Positions 1-8,943 of a stretch of 64,000 bases of DNA are shown piece by piece. A program made the position numbers and the translations under genes. The stretch's first letter is position 1. Each line of letters begins with the position of its first letter. The stretch is taken from contig JAHEFB010000020.1 in assembly GCA_024640405.1 (NCBI GenBank), positions 1 through 64,000 on the forward strand, given 5' to 3'. The DNA is from Alphaproteobacteria bacterium. GTDB taxonomy: Bacteria > Pseudomonadota > Alphaproteobacteria > Rhizobiales > Aestuariivirgaceae. Under the pieces are notes generated by a model. It searched no databases. It was not told the origin of the DNA and saw only the letters and a program-made list of their open reading frames with translations.

Positions 1-248
1 AGCGAATCGAACGGGGCGGCACCGGTGGCCATGTTGTAGGGCCTGAGCATGCAGCTTTCCGCCCTGATCTGGCGCGGCCCGTGGCGGGTGCCGGAGCGGT
101 TGGAGGTGCCGATGTCCATCGGCACGCCGACGAAGCAGGCATCCAGCCCCCGCGCGGTCTTTGCGGTGGGCAGGCGCATCATGGTGGCCGGTCCGGCAAA
201 CCGCGGCATGTCGTTGCCGCCCAGGGGCTGGTTGAGGTTTGCCGGCAT
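1..248 (-). CDS. Agmatinase-family ureohydrolase, N-terminal part (runs off the window)
   Basis: The first 82 residues of a leftward gene are present; the rest lies beyond the left edge. The visible part contains GVPMDIGTSNRSGTRHGPR, the typical N-terminal signature of agmatinase, guanidinobutyrase and related ureohydrolases, in which GxPxD is followed by a glycine/arginine-rich substrate-entry loop. The metal-binding motifs are not in view. The ATG lies 5 bp after the stop codon of the dehydrogenase upstream, with GGAGTGAG-type Shine-Dalgarno sequence before it, so it is the third gene of an operon with malate synthase G. The family hydrolyses a guanidino group to urea; the exact substrate (agmatine, 4-guanidinobutyrate, guanidine or another) cannot be told from this fragment. 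Confidence 0.85.
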   Translation of the reverse strand, partial: MPANLNQPLGGNDMPRFAGPATMMRLPTAKTARGLDACFVGVPMDIGTSNRSGTRHGPRQIRAESCMLRPYNMATGAAPFDS

Positions 249-253
249 GTCAC

Positions 254-1159
254 TCACTCCTTCTTGTCTGGGTCCAGGGTCCTGCCCCTGGTATTAAGCG
301 AACGATAGGCCTGAATGACCTGGCTGTCATCAGCCTTGCCGAGACCGGCGCCGGAGGCCGCCAGGAACATCTGGTGGGCGGCGGCCGTCAGCGGAAGCCC
401 GTGGCGCGCGGCGCGGCCATGGTCGAGCACAATGCCGAGGTCCTTGACAAAAATGTCCACTGCGGAGCGCACTTCAGGATCCTCTTCCAGCATGCCCGGC
501 CCGCGATCTTTCAGCATCCAGCTGGATGCGGCGGACACCGAGAGAAGGTCAAATACCGATTTCGGGTCGACGCCGGCGGCTTCGGCCAGCTGCAATGCTT
601 CAGCGGCAGCGGCAATGTGAACACCGCACAGGAGCTGGTTGATCAGCTTCGCAGTCGAGCCCGCCCCATGGTCTTCACCGACATGGAATATGTTCCCGCC
701 GACCACGTCGAGAACCTGGCGGGCCCTGTCAAACACATGCGCCGGACACGATGCCATGATTGTCAGCTCACCGGCCGTGGCGCGGACAACACCGCCGGAA
801 ACCGGGGCGTCAACCAGGGCAAGCTGGTGCGCAGCCAGCTTCTCGCCCAGCGCCCTGGCTTGCGCCGGCGGCTGGGTGCACGAGGCGATGACGCAAGCAC
901 CCGACGGCAGGCTGGCAACCGCCTCGCCCGCACCGAACAGCACATCGTCTGCCTGATCGCCGTTGACCACCATGAGAATAAAGAAGTCCGCCGACCTGGC
1001 GGCTTCAGCGGCACTGGCGGCCACCTTGCCGCCCTTACCGGCAAAGTTTTTCAGTGCGGTTTCATTGAAATCGAACGCGGTAACCGTGTGGCCCGCCTTC
1101 ACCAGATTGACAGCCATGGGAAAGCCCATGGCGCCCAGTCCTATGAAGCCGATATTCAC
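254..1159 (-). CDS. NAD(P)-dependent 3-hydroxyisobutyrate / 2-hydroxy-3-oxopropionate reductase family dehydrogenase
   Basis: A 301-residue beta-hydroxyacid dehydrogenase. The N-terminal Rossmann motif GLGAMG is at residues 7-12, the substrate-loop signature DAPVSGG at 117-123, and the catalytic lysine is K171 in [11 protein letters not shown]. Length and spacing are normal for the family, which includes tartronate semialdehyde reductase (GarR), 3-hydroxyisobutyrate dehydrogenase and L-threonate dehydrogenase. Its ATG overlaps the malate synthase stop by 4 bp (ATGA), so the two are translationally coupled. Next to a glyoxylate-consuming enzyme, tartronate semialdehyde reductase is an attractive role, but no glyoxylate carboligase gene is visible, so the substrate is inference. 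Confidence 0.85.
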   Translation of the reverse strand: MNIGFIGLGAMGFPMAVNLVKAGHTVTAFDFNETALKNFAGKGGKVAASAAEAARSADFFILMVVNGDQADDVLFGAGEAVASLPSGACVIASCTQPPAQARALGEKLAAHQLALVDAPVSGGVVRATAGELTIMASCPAHVFDRARQVLDVVGGNIFHVGEDHGAGSTAKLINQLLCGVHIAAAAEALQLAEAAGVDPKSVFDLLSVSAASSWMLKDRGPGMLEEDPEVRSAVDIFVKDLGIVLDHGRAARHGLPLTAAAHQMFLAASGAGLGKADDSQVIQAYRSLNTRGRTLDPDKKE

Positions 1160-3327
1160 AGGCTTGCCTTCAGTTCGATGCGCCGGGCGTGCAGCACCGG
1201 TTCGGTATAGCCCGACGGCTGCTTGCGGCCCTGAAACACCAGATCGCAGGCGGCCTTGAAGGCGATGGAGCTGTCGAAATCGGGCGCCATCGGCGTATAG
1301 GCGGGGTCACCGGCGTTCTGCTGGTCGACAATTGCCGCCATCTTCTTCATGGCCTTCATGACCTTGCCGCGGGTGACCACCTTGTGGCGCAGCCAGTTGG
1401 CAAGATGCTGGGCTGAAATACGCAATGTGGCTCGATCTTCCATCAGGCCGACATTGTTGATGTCCGGCACCTTGGAACAGCCCACGCCCTGGTCGACCCA
1501 GCGCACCACATAGCCGAGAATGCCCTGGCAGTTGTTTTCAATCTCGTTGAGGATTTCCTTGCGGTCCCAGTTGGGGTTCGGCGCCAGCGGGATGGAGAGG
1601 ATGTCCTCCAGTCTGGCCTTTTCACGGCTGGCCAGCTGTTTCTGGACGTCGGCCACGTTGACCTGGTGATAATGGGTGGCGTGCAGGGTCGCCGCCGTGG
1701 GGGACGGGACCCAGGCGGTGTTGGCGCCGGCCTGAGGGTGCACGATCTTCTGCTCCAGCATGTCGGCCATCAGGTCCGGCATGGCCCACATGCCCTTGCC
1801 GATCTGGGCCGCGCCGGGCAGGCCGCATTCCAGCCCGACATCCACATTCCAGCGCTCATAGGCGTCGATCCAGGTGGATGCCTTCATGTCGGCCTTGCGG
1901 ATCATCGGGCCTGCCTCCATGGAGGTGTGTATCTCGTCGCCGGTGCGGTCGAGGAACCCGGTGTTGATGAAGAACACCCGCGAGCGGGCCGCGCGGATGC
2001 ACTCTTTCAGGTTTACGGTGGTGCGGCGCTCCTCGTCCATGATGCCCATCTTCACCGTGTTGCGCTTCATGCCGAAGGCTTTCTCGATGGCGGTGTAGAG
2101 CTGGTTGACCAGCGCAGACTCTTTCGGCCCGTGCATTTTCGGGACAACCACATAGACCGAGCCCTTGCGGGAATTGTTGAAGCTGCCGTTCGGCCCGACA
2201 TCGTGCAGGGCAATGGCGGTGTTGACCAGCGCGTCGAGCAGGGTTTCGGGGATGTCATTGCCGTTGCGATCCGTGATCGAGCCGATGGTCATCAGCAGCC
2301 CGACATTGCGAACCAGCATCAGCGAGCGGCCGTGCAGCGTCAGCGGTTTGCCGTTGACGCCGGTGTATTCCCGGTCGGACGCCAGTCTGCGGATCATTGA
2401 ATGACCGCCCTTGTCGAACGTGGCGGTAAGGTCGCCCTTCATCAGGCCAAGCCAGTTGCGATACACCACCACCTTGTCTTCGGTATCGACTGCTGCAACC
2501 GAATCCTCGCAGTCGATAATGGCCGACATGGCGCTTTCAATGATCACATCCGCCACACCGGCGTCATCGCCCGCCCCGATGATGTGCGACCGGTCGATGA
2601 CGATTTCGATATGCAGGCCGTTATTGACCAGCAGGATGGCGGTCGGGTTTGCCTTGTCCCCCCTGAATCCCGCGAACTGGGCATTGTCGACAAGGCCGGT
2701 TACAGAACCGGATGCCAGCGACACGGCCAGCTTGCGGCCCTTGACGAAATACCGGGTGACATCGGCATGGCTGCCCCCGAACAGAGGCACGGCGTCATCG
2801 AGGAATTCGCGGGTCCAGGCGATGACCTTTTCGCCGCGTACCGGGTTGTAGCCGCCGGACCGGGACGCGCCATCTTCTTCGGATATGGCGTCGGTTCCGT
2901 ACAGCGCGTCATACAGGGATCCAAACCGGGCATTGGCGGCATTGAGCGCGTAGCGGGCGTTGGTAACCGGAACAACAAGCTGGGCGCCTGCCACCTTGGC
3001 GATCTCGTCGTCGGTGTTGCGGGTCGTAACCTTGCAGTCTCCCTTGTCCGGCACCATGTAGCCGATTTCCTCAAGGAAACTTCGATAGCCGGCCGGATCG
3101 ATGGCCTGGCCTGCGTGGCTTCTGTGCCAGCGATTGATCTTGTTCTGTAGCGACTTGCGCTTGCGCAGCAGGCTGGCAATTCTGGGTGAAAACTTGTGAA
3201 TGATTTCGTTGGCCGCCGACCAGAACCCGTCCGGCTCTACACCGGTTCCGGGCAGTGCTTCGCTATTGACGAATTCATAGAGTTCCTTCGCGACGGTCAA
3301 TCCGCCGTGCTTCACAGTCTCAGCCAT
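1156..3327 (-). CDS. glcB: Malate synthase G
   Basis: Condenses glyoxylate with acetyl-CoA to malate in the glyoxylate bypass or glycolate use; a soluble cytoplasmic monomer. At 723 residues it matches the usual length of isoform G. Visible hallmarks are [16 protein letters not shown], the metal-ligand regions [15 protein letters not shown] and [11 protein letters not shown], the CoA-side cysteine segment [10 protein letters not shown] and the catalytic-aspartate segment [11 protein letters not shown]. It is the first gene of a leftward operon with a hydroxyacid dehydrogenase and a ureohydrolase. The start codon follows a CGGGAAA sequence. Product certain; the purpose of the operon is inferred. 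Confidence 0.97.
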   Translation of the reverse strand: MAETVKHGGLTVAKELYEFVNSEALPGTGVEPDGFWSAANEIIHKFSPRIASLLRKRKSLQNKINRWHRSHAGQAIDPAGYRSFLEEIGYMVPDKGDCKVTTRNTDDEIAKVAGAQLVVPVTNARYALNAANARFGSLYDALYGTDAISEEDGASRSGGYNPVRGEKVIAWTREFLDDAVPLFGGSHADVTRYFVKGRKLAVSLASGSVTGLVDNAQFAGFRGDKANPTAILLVNNGLHIEIVIDRSHIIGAGDDAGVADVIIESAMSAIIDCEDSVAAVDTEDKVVVYRNWLGLMKGDLTATFDKGGHSMIRRLASDREYTGVNGKPLTLHGRSLMLVRNVGLLMTIGSITDRNGNDIPETLLDALVNTAIALHDVGPNGSFNNSRKGSVYVVVPKMHGPKESALVNQLYTAIEKAFGMKRNTVKMGIMDEERRTTVNLKECIRAARSRVFFINTGFLDRTGDEIHTSMEAGPMIRKADMKASTWIDAYERWNVDVGLECGLPGAAQIGKGMWAMPDLMADMLEQKIVHPQAGANTAWVPSPTAATLHATHYHQVNVADVQKQLASREKARLEDILSIPLAPNPNWDRKEILNEIENNCQGILGYVVRWVDQGVGCSKVPDINNVGLMEDRATLRISAQHLANWLRHKVVTRGKVMKAMKKMAAIVDQQNAGDPAYTPMAPDFDSSIAFKAACDLVFQGRKQPSGYTEPVLHARRIELKASL

Positions 3328-3559
3328 TCAGTGATTTCCCGGTTGGTCTTGATTATCAGCGCATTCAACATGCCGGAGCCATGATTTCAACGATTCATTC
3401 CACTATGTGGCGGTGTTTGGCCGCATATAGTGACGTATTGGTGATGTGGCATCATGTACCGCCACTAACCGGATTGCTTGCGATATATTCACTAAAGGGT
3501 CATATAGGGTTTATATGAGAGCGGGTAACATATCCAAGTACCGATACCGGAGGACTGAA
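3328..3559. other. Divergent intergenic region glcB / cytochrome c
   Basis: The 232 bp hold no gene. They must carry the promoters for malate synthase (leftward) and the cytochrome (rightward). An imperfect hairpin with ends CACTAT and ATAGTG lies at 3401-3431. Short AT-rich repeats around GTCATATAGGGTTTATATGA (3498-3517) may belong to the cytochrome promoter. I could not fix -35/-10 boxes with confidence. Confidence 0.4.
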
Positions 3560-3943
3560 ATGAAGTTTAAGTTTGTAATTGCTGTCGCTGCAGCGCTGGG
3601 AGCCATGTCAGGCGGGGCGCTGGCCGAAGGCGATGCCGCCAAGGGTGAAAAAGTTTTCAAGAAGTGCAAGGCCTGCCACACGGAAACCGAAGAAAAGAAC
3701 AAGGTCGGACCGCACCTGGTCGGTATCGTCGGACGCAAGGCAGCCTCAGTCGAGGGTTACAAGTACGGCAAGGGCATCACGGAAGCTGCGGAAAAAATCG
3801 GTGAATGGGATGCAGAAAAACTGGCCGCATACCTTGAAAATCCCAAGGATTACATTGGCGGCCAATCCAAGATGACGTTCCGGTTGAAGAAAGAAGATCA
3901 GCGCGCCGACGTCATTGCTTACCTGGCATCCCTGGCCAAGTAA
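3560..3943 (+). CDS. Class I c-type cytochrome (cytochrome c2/c550-like), periplasmic
   Basis: A 127-residue exported monohaem cytochrome. The start chosen is the ATG at 3560, preceded by CCGGAGGAC and followed at once by a signal peptide (about residues 1-22, ending GGALA). The haem motif is CKACH, and the distal methionine ligand is probably the Met in QSKMTF, followed by the usual C-terminal helix ending DVIAYLASL. It should shuttle electrons in the periplasm between a quinol oxidoreductase and a terminal acceptor. It is monocistronic: divergent from malate synthase and closed by a strong terminator 26 bp downstream. An in-frame upstream start at 3446 is unlikely because the signal peptide would no longer be N-terminal. 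Confidence 0.93.
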   Translation: MKFKFVIAVAAALGAMSGGALAEGDAAKGEKVFKKCKACHTETEEKNKVGPHLVGIVGRKAASVEGYKYGKGITEAAEKIGEWDAEKLAAYLENPKDYIGGQSKMTFRLKKEDQRADVIAYLASLAK

Positions 3944-3968
3944 TCAGTTCGACTGACCAAGATACAGG

Positions 3969-3995
3969 CCGGCAGAAGCATCTGCCGGTTTTTTT
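3969..3995 (+). terminator. Intrinsic terminator of the cytochrome c gene
   Basis: A perfect 8-bp stem, CCGGCAGA pairing with TCTGCCGG around a 4-base loop, is followed by seven T residues. It lies just after the cytochrome stop codon and before the convergent dctM stop. Confidence 0.9.
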
Positions 3996-4015
3996 GTGCG
4001 CTGATTTTCTTGAAC

Positions 4016-5488
4016 TCAGTTCAACAGCTTGTTCGGCAACCACATGGCCAGTTGCGGGAAATTCATGACCAGGCCGAGACCGATCAGCTGCAACATCACA
4101 AACGGAATAATGCCGCGATAGATCTGTTCGATCTTGATCGACTTGGGTGCAACCGCCTTCATGTAAAATAGTGCAAACCCGAATGGCGGGGTCAGGAACG
4201 AGGTTTGCAGGTTCACCGCCAGCAGGATGGCGAACCAGTACACCACATCCTGTTTTGCGATGTGGTCGCCAAAGTCCAGCAGCCCGATAATCGGCGAGAA
4301 AACCGGCAACACGATCAGCGTGATCTCGATCCAGTCGAAGAAGAAGCCGAGGAAGAACACGATCGCCATCAGCAGGAACAAGAGGCCCCAAGAACCGAGG
4401 CCCAGCGAATTGACCAGATGGATGACGATGTCGTCACCGCCCAGAGACCGGAACACGAACGAGAACAGCGTTGCGCCGATGAAGATGCCAAACAGCATGC
4501 CGTTGGTCAGCGCAGCGCGATAAACCACTTGGGTCAGAACATGCCAGAAACCCGTCATTCTGGCACTGAAGGACGTGCCCTCGATCCTGTCGCCCAGGTC
4601 GACATCCGCCTCGCCCTCAAAATGCATTTCCGGTACGCCAAGGGTTGGCAACACGACAAGATTGACCAACGCCAGAAGAATTGCTCCCATGGCACCCACA
4701 CCGGCCGCCTCGGTCGGGGTTGCGAAGCCTCCCAGTATCGACCCCAGCACAAGAACAATCAGCACCAGCGGCGGTATGAAACTGCGCAGCACCATTATGG
4801 CGACGCCGCCAGAGGTTTGCGGGCCCATGTCAGCGGGAAGTTTGGGCGCCAGTTGCGGGCTGAAAGAGCAGCGCGTGATGATGTATATGATATACAGCGC
4901 TGACAACATGAAGCCGGGAATGACTGCGGCCACAAACAGGTTGCCGACCGAGCGTCCGAGCAGGTCAGCCATGATGACCAGCATGATCGACGGCGGGATC
5001 AGAATGCCCAGCGTGCCCGAGGCAGCGATGGTTCCGGTCGCCAGTGTCGGAGCGTAATTTCGCTGTGTCATCACCGGCAGAGCCAACAGCGACATCATCA
5101 CAACCGATGCCCCAATGATGCCGGTGGTAGCAGCCAGAATAGTACCCATTATGGTGACCGCCAGCGCCAACCCGCCCGGAACACGCCGCAGCAGAACCTG
5201 CAGGCAGTTCAGCAGATCCCGTGCCACGCCGGACCGTTCCAGCATGGTGCCCATAAATATGAACATCGGAATGGCGGTGAGTATCAGGTTTTCCGCTATG
5301 GCGCCGAAAATCCGTGACGGAATGGCGCCAAACTGCGGCCAGTCAAACAACCAGGGGTCAATGAAAATAGCCAGGAAGGCAAAGCCGAGGCCTATACCGC
5401 CGAGTACGAAGGCCACCGGATAGCCGGAGAAGAGTAAGATTGCCAGTGCCGCAAACATCAGCAGCGGAAGGGATTCAGCAAACGTCAT
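4016..5488 (-). CDS. dctM: TRAP transporter large membrane subunit (DctM family)
   Basis: The large permease of a tripartite ATP-independent periplasmic transporter, which imports a carboxylate using the sodium or proton gradient. It is almost wholly hydrophobic, with the typical N terminus (FSGYPVAFVLGGIGL) and the re-entrant motif region IIGASVVMMSLLALPVM and GTLGILIPPSIMLV. At 490 residues it is about 60 longer than a standard DctM; the extra length is a polar, acidic loop near residues 285-325 between membrane segments, seen in one branch of the family. Its start lies 2 bp after the dctQ stop, so the two are co-translated. Confidence 0.94.
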   Translation of the reverse strand: MTFAESLPLLMFAALAILLFSGYPVAFVLGGIGLGFAFLAIFIDPWLFDWPQFGAIPSRIFGAIAENLILTAIPMFIFMGTMLERSGVARDLLNCLQVLLRRVPGGLALAVTIMGTILAATTGIIGASVVMMSLLALPVMTQRNYAPTLATGTIAASGTLGILIPPSIMLVIMADLLGRSVGNLFVAAVIPGFMLSALYIIYIITRCSFSPQLAPKLPADMGPQTSGGVAIMVLRSFIPPLVLIVLVLGSILGGFATPTEAAGVGAMGAILLALVNLVVLPTLGVPEMHFEGEADVDLGDRIEGTSFSARMTGFWHVLTQVVYRAALTNGMLFGIFIGATLFSFVFRSLGGDDIVIHLVNSLGLGSWGLLFLLMAIVFFLGFFFDWIEITLIVLPVFSPIIGLLDFGDHIAKQDVVYWFAILLAVNLQTSFLTPPFGFALFYMKAVAPKSIKIEQIYRGIIPFVMLQLIGLGLVMNFPQLAMWLPNKLLN

Positions 5489-5490
5489 GG

Positions 5491-6054
5491 CTAAAGATCT
5501 CCCCCGACGGTTTCGGCTATCTTATCGTCGGGCAGCTTGCCGAGAAAACCTGCAGTTGACTTGATGAGTTGCGAAATGCCGGCCAGTCCCAGCAGAACAA
5601 ACAGTATCGGAAGCGCGGACTTCAGTATCCAGATATGGGTAAGTCCGATTACCGACTTTGACGCCTCGCCCTCGTAAAACGAGGCCAGCGCATAGTTGTA
5701 GCAGTAGTAACCGGCCACCAGTGAATAGGAGATCAGGAAGAACAGGCAGCCGAACATCTCGATGGCAAACTTCGCCCTGAGCGGAAGCTTGTCCCTGATG
5801 AGATCGATCCGGACATGGCCCTGCTTGGTATAGGTGTAACCGATAAGCAGCGCGAACAGGAATGTGTGCAACCAGTATTCCGATTCCTGAACCTTCGTCG
5901 AGTTCAGGCCAAATGGTTTCGGCACACCGAAATACCGGCTCAGCACGTCATAGCAAACCACGATGACCAGCGCCAATCCGCACCACATGCCAATTTTTGC
6001 ACATGCTTCAAGAAACCGGTCGATACCGGCGCTCAATTTGAATAGTCCACCCAC
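5491..6054 (-). CDS. dctQ: TRAP transporter small membrane subunit (DctQ family)
   Basis: A 187-residue protein with about four membrane helices, the normal architecture of DctQ. The segment QGHVRIDLIRDKLP after the second helix is characteristic. It pairs with the adjacent DctM and with the periplasmic DctP encoded upstream. The start is a GTG preceded by AGAGGGCAGGGCT. A strong stem-loop separates it from dctP. Confidence 0.93.
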   Translation of the reverse strand: MGGLFKLSAGIDRFLEACAKIGMWCGLALVIVVCYDVLSRYFGVPKPFGLNSTKVQESEYWLHTFLFALLIGYTYTKQGHVRIDLIRDKLPLRAKFAIEMFGCLFFLISYSLVAGYYCYNYALASFYEGEASKSVIGLTHIWILKSALPILFVLLGLAGISQLIKSTAGFLGKLPDDKIAETVGGDL

Positions 6055-6134
6055 AGCCCTGCCCTCTACAAGCGATCCCGATCTTGCTGAAATCTTAATC
6101 GCACCGGATCAATCCCACTGATCCTACATTATCA

Positions 6135-6178
6135 TCCGGCCCGGCGGCATCACTTATCATGACGAGCACCGGGCCGGA
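6135..6178. promoter_or_regulatory. Stem-loop between dctP and dctQ
   Basis: Perfect 10-bp arms TCCGGCCCGG and CCGGGCCGGA are separated by 24 bases. On the transcribed (minus) strand it follows the dctP stop by about 23 bases and has no T run, so it looks like an RNA-stabilising or attenuating hairpin that would keep binding-protein mRNA more abundant than permease mRNA, not a full terminator. Confidence 0.6.
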
Positions 6179-6201
6179 CGCAGATTTTCAGCCTGTACCT
6201 C

Positions 6202-7242
6202 TTACTTCAGATAGCCGAGGTCTTTCCAGTCCGCGTATTCGCTGCGGAACTTCTGCAGATTGTCCCAGGCTTCCTTGAATGCGGCATCGCCGGCAGCGAT
6301 CTCGACCACGAGGCCCTCCCAGGTTTCCTTCAGCTTGGCAAGGTCGGCATCGGACCATTTGTGAATTGTGACACCCTTGGATTTCAGTTCGGCGAGAGCT
6401 GCACCCTGGATGTACTCACCTTCAGCCATCCCCAGCGCGAAGTTGGCGCGGCATGACACTTCAATGATTTTCTTCTGCTGGTCGGTCATCGCCTTCCACT
6501 TGTCCATGTTGATCATCAACTCGAACGAAGTGGCCTGCTGATGCCAGCCGGGGAAGTAGTAGTGCTTGGCGATCTGATAGAAGCCGAGATTCAGGTCGAT
6601 GGCCGGCATCGAGAACTCGGTTGCATCAATGGTGCCGCGCTCAAGAGCCGGATAGATGTCGGCTGCACCGAGCAACTGTGTGTCCACACCCAGCTTCTGC
6701 ATCACCTTTGCGCCAAGGCCGAAGAAACGCATCTTCTTGCCCTTGAGATCGTCGATGGAGTTGAGAGGCTCACGGAACCAGCCGGAAGCTTCCGGCGCGA
6801 TAACTCCGCAGATGATGGAATGAATGTTGTGCTTTTCATACACCTTCTGCATCAACTTTTCGCCGTCGCCATGGATCAGCCAGGCACCGTACTCACGCGC
6901 GTCGGGCCCGAATGGAACGGCCGAGAACAAGGCCAGTGACGGCTCTTTGCCCTGCCAGTAGCCAGGCGTTGACCATGCTGCATCAACAGACCCGTTCTTG
7001 ACGGCATCGAAAACCTCAAGCGCCGGCACCAGTGCACCGGGTTCATAGTACTTGATCTGTACTTCGCCGCCGGACATGCCGTTGATGTTGGCTTCAAGCG
7101 TCTTGCCCAAGGTACCCAGCTGGGTCAGGCTTGATGGATAGGTAGATGCCATTTTCAGGCGGATTGGGTCAGCCATGGTGCTGACCGCAGACATGGCAAC
7201 CATGGATGCGCCAACAACTGCGGCCGTTAGAATTTTCTTCAT
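6202..7242 (-). CDS. dctP: TRAP transporter periplasmic substrate-binding protein (DctP family, TakP-like)
   Basis: A 346-residue exported binding protein that delivers substrate to DctQM. The ATG at 7242 is chosen because GGGAGGA precedes it by about eight bases and the sequence then opens with a signal peptide (MKKILTAAVVGASMVAMSAV, cleavage near residue 24). The family's carboxylate-binding arginine segment (GLGAKVMQKLG region) and the motif DLNLGFYQIAKHYYFPGWHQ, which resembles the alpha-keto-acid binder TakP, point to a 2-keto acid or sugar-acid ligand; this is inference. First gene of the dctPQM operon, divergent from a FadR-type regulator. Confidence 0.93.
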   Translation of the reverse strand: MKKILTAAVVGASMVAMSAVSTMADPIRLKMASTYPSSLTQLGTLGKTLEANINGMSGGEVQIKYYEPGALVPALEVFDAVKNGSVDAAWSTPGYWQGKEPSLALFSAVPFGPDAREYGAWLIHGDGEKLMQKVYEKHNIHSIICGVIAPEASGWFREPLNSIDDLKGKKMRFFGLGAKVMQKLGVDTQLLGAADIYPALERGTIDATEFSMPAIDLNLGFYQIAKHYYFPGWHQQATSFELMINMDKWKAMTDQQKKIIEVSCRANFALGMAEGEYIQGAALAELKSKGVTIHKWSDADLAKLKETWEGLVVEIAAGDAAFKEAWDNLQKFRSEYADWKDLGYLK

Positions 7243-7429
7243 GTGCAGATTCCTCCCTAACACGTTTCACAATTCACAAATTGCCTGTTGTGAATGACAG
7301 GCGTTGATCAAAAGGTCTTTTCAGTCTCACCCCAGCCCGGCCCCGCAGGATATCTCCCTGCATAACATTTCAGTGTCAAACCGATCACAAAACCGCCCAA
7401 ACCGGGCGCAATGCCGGAGGTGCAAGCGC

Positions 7430-7454
7430 AATTGGACAATTTACTTGACCAATT
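7430..7454. promoter_or_regulatory. Putative FadR/LldR-type operator in the dctP / regulator intergenic region
   Basis: A 25-bp dyad with arms AATTGGACAA and TTGACCAATT (9 of 10 bases complementary) around a 5-base centre. The AATTGG...CCAATT half-sites resemble those of the PdhR/LldR branch of FadR-type GntR regulators. The right arm contains TTGACC, a plausible -35 box for the regulator gene, with TTGATA 18 bases further on as a weak -10. This suggests autoregulation and control of the divergent TRAP operon. Confidence 0.6.
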
Positions 7455-7514
7455 TGCAAGACCCTTGTTTGATATATTTTTAATACTGGAAATATAATGC
7501 CGGAGGCTGGCTGG

Positions 7515-8282
7515 ATGTTTCACCCTGTTGGGCAGGAACGAGTGTCATCAGAAATCGTTCACCAGATTGAACGGTTGATACTGGAGGGTGTTCTACGTCC
7601 CGGCGACAAGCTTCCTGCCGAACGCGATCTGGCCGGAGAATTCGGTGTTTCACGGCCAACCCTGCGAGAAGCTCTTGCCCTGCTGGAAACATCCGGCCTG
7701 CTGACAGCGCGTCAGGGCGGCGGCACCTATGTCGCCGACGTCATGCACTCGATATTCGGCGAGCCGATCATCCGGCTGTTTGGCAAGCACGAAAAGGCAA
7801 CCGGGGACTATCTGGAGTTCAGGGAGGATATCGAGGCCAAGGCAGCCCGCTGGGCGGCCCAAAGAGCCACCGAAGCCGATCGTGAAATACTGACTTCAAT
7901 CATGCAGCGTATGGAAGCGGCACATGAGATGGAAAACCCGGATCAGGAAGCACAACTTGATGTCGAACTGCATATCGCGGTCAGCGATGCCAGTCACAAC
8001 ATCGTAATGATCCAGTCGCTTCGCTCGATCTACAACCTGCTGGAACATGGCGTGTTCTACAACCGCTACCTGTTGTATGGGCACAAGGGCGGGCGTGATG
8101 CGCTGCTGGTTCAGCATCGCGAAATCTACGATGCCGTGATGGCCGGCGACCCTGACCGGGCCGAAGAAGCGGTCCGCACGCATATGAAGTCCGTTGGTAT
8201 GGCCTGGCGGGAAAGTGACGCGGAAACACTGAGAATAAGAACGGCGCAGAAACGCCTTAACCAGCACAACAGCCGGAAGTAA
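7515..8282 (+). CDS. GntR-family transcriptional regulator, FadR/FCD subfamily
   Basis: A 255-residue DNA-binding regulator. Residues about 10-75 form the winged helix (RPGDKLPAERDLAGEFGVSR, then PTLREALALLETSGLL); the C-terminal helical FCD domain contains LDVELHIAVSDASHN and LVQHREIYDAV with histidines in the usual metal- or ligand-binding positions. I choose the ATG at 7515, not 7497, because GGAGG sits eight bases before it. It is divergent from dctP and followed by two genes on the same strand, so it probably senses an intermediate of the imported acid and controls both the transporter and the downstream enzymes. Confidence 0.92.
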   Translation: MFHPVGQERVSSEIVHQIERLILEGVLRPGDKLPAERDLAGEFGVSRPTLREALALLETSGLLTARQGGGTYVADVMHSIFGEPIIRLFGKHEKATGDYLEFREDIEAKAARWAAQRATEADREILTSIMQRMEAAHEMENPDQEAQLDVELHIAVSDASHNIVMIQSLRSIYNLLEHGVFYNRYLLYGHKGGRDALLVQHREIYDAVMAGDPDRAEEAVRTHMKSVGMAWRESDAETLRIRTAQKRLNQHNSRK

Positions 8283-8289
8283 ACGATCG

Positions 8290-8943
8290 ATGCCTCTGCA
8301 AAACAGAGTCAGGCCGGACGGTGAAATCGTCGCTTCGCGCGAGCGCGGTATATTGATGGGCAATCGCGGCGGCAAACTGCATGATCCTGCAACCAGGACG
8401 CTGGTCAGGACGCAAAGCTCGCGGCAATGGATAAGCTGCGTGCTGGAGTTTAAGTCGCGGCGGCGTCAGGTCATGGGCAGCGGATATACCGAGTTGTTCT
8501 TCATGGATGAAGTCACCGCCCTGGCAGCCGGCCATCGCCCATGCTTTGAATGCCGGCGCAAGGATGCGCTGGCCTTTGGTTCGGCCTGGCAATCCGCCTA
8601 TGGACTTGCATCAGCACCTTCAGCTCCCTTCATGGACAAAAGCCTTTCTGCCGAAAGACGCGGCAAGGGTGGCGCAAAAATCACCTGGACAGACAGCGCC
8701 GGCAATCTGGCTGACGGGACAATGATCCGTGTCGATGGGCAAATTCTGGCCGTCCGCAACAGGCAGTTGTGGCCGTGGAGCCCTGCCGGATACGGTGCGA
8801 GCATACCTCTTGATGTGAATCTCGAGGTCGAGGTTTTGACACCACCGTCAATCGCGCGCATCTTGCACGCAGGTTATCAACCGATCTGGCACCCGGGTTT
8901 TGCGTGTGCCGGAAACCAAAATCCAAGAGGCAATCAAACATGA
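8290..8943 (+). CDS. Conserved hypothetical protein with HRPCFECRR motif
   Basis: A 217-residue soluble protein of unknown function. The start has little Shine-Dalgarno sequence, but the gene lies 7 bp after the regulator and its stop overlaps the next gene by 4 bp, so it belongs to the operon. Its centre carries YTELFFMDEVTALAAGHRPC followed by FECRRKDALAF. The pattern 'x-D-E-A-G-H-R-P-C-x-x-C-R' resembles the zinc-cysteine segment of the Ada N-terminal domain (GxRPCxRC), but only two cysteines are present there, so metal binding is a guess. No signal peptide or membrane segment. I recognise the motif as conserved but know no function. Confidence 0.8.
   Translation: MPLQNRVRPDGEIVASRERGILMGNRGGKLHDPATRTLVRTQSSRQWISCVLEFKSRRRQVMGSGYTELFFMDEVTALAAGHRPCFECRRKDALAFGSAWQSAYGLASAPSAPFMDKSLSAERRGKGGAKITWTDSAGNLADGTMIRVDGQILAVRNRQLWPWSPAGYGASIPLDVNLEVEVLTPPSIARILHAGYQPIWHPGFACAGNQNPRGNQT

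Noticed and set aside
239-1210. 323-codon plus-strand frame opposite the dehydrogenase
   Set aside because: Antisense to a gene with complete Rossmann and catalytic motifs; no Shine-Dalgarno or known domain.
7497-7514. ATG at 7497 as the start of the FadR-type regulator
   Set aside because: It overlaps the Shine-Dalgarno GGAGG of the ATG at 7515, which fits family N termini better.
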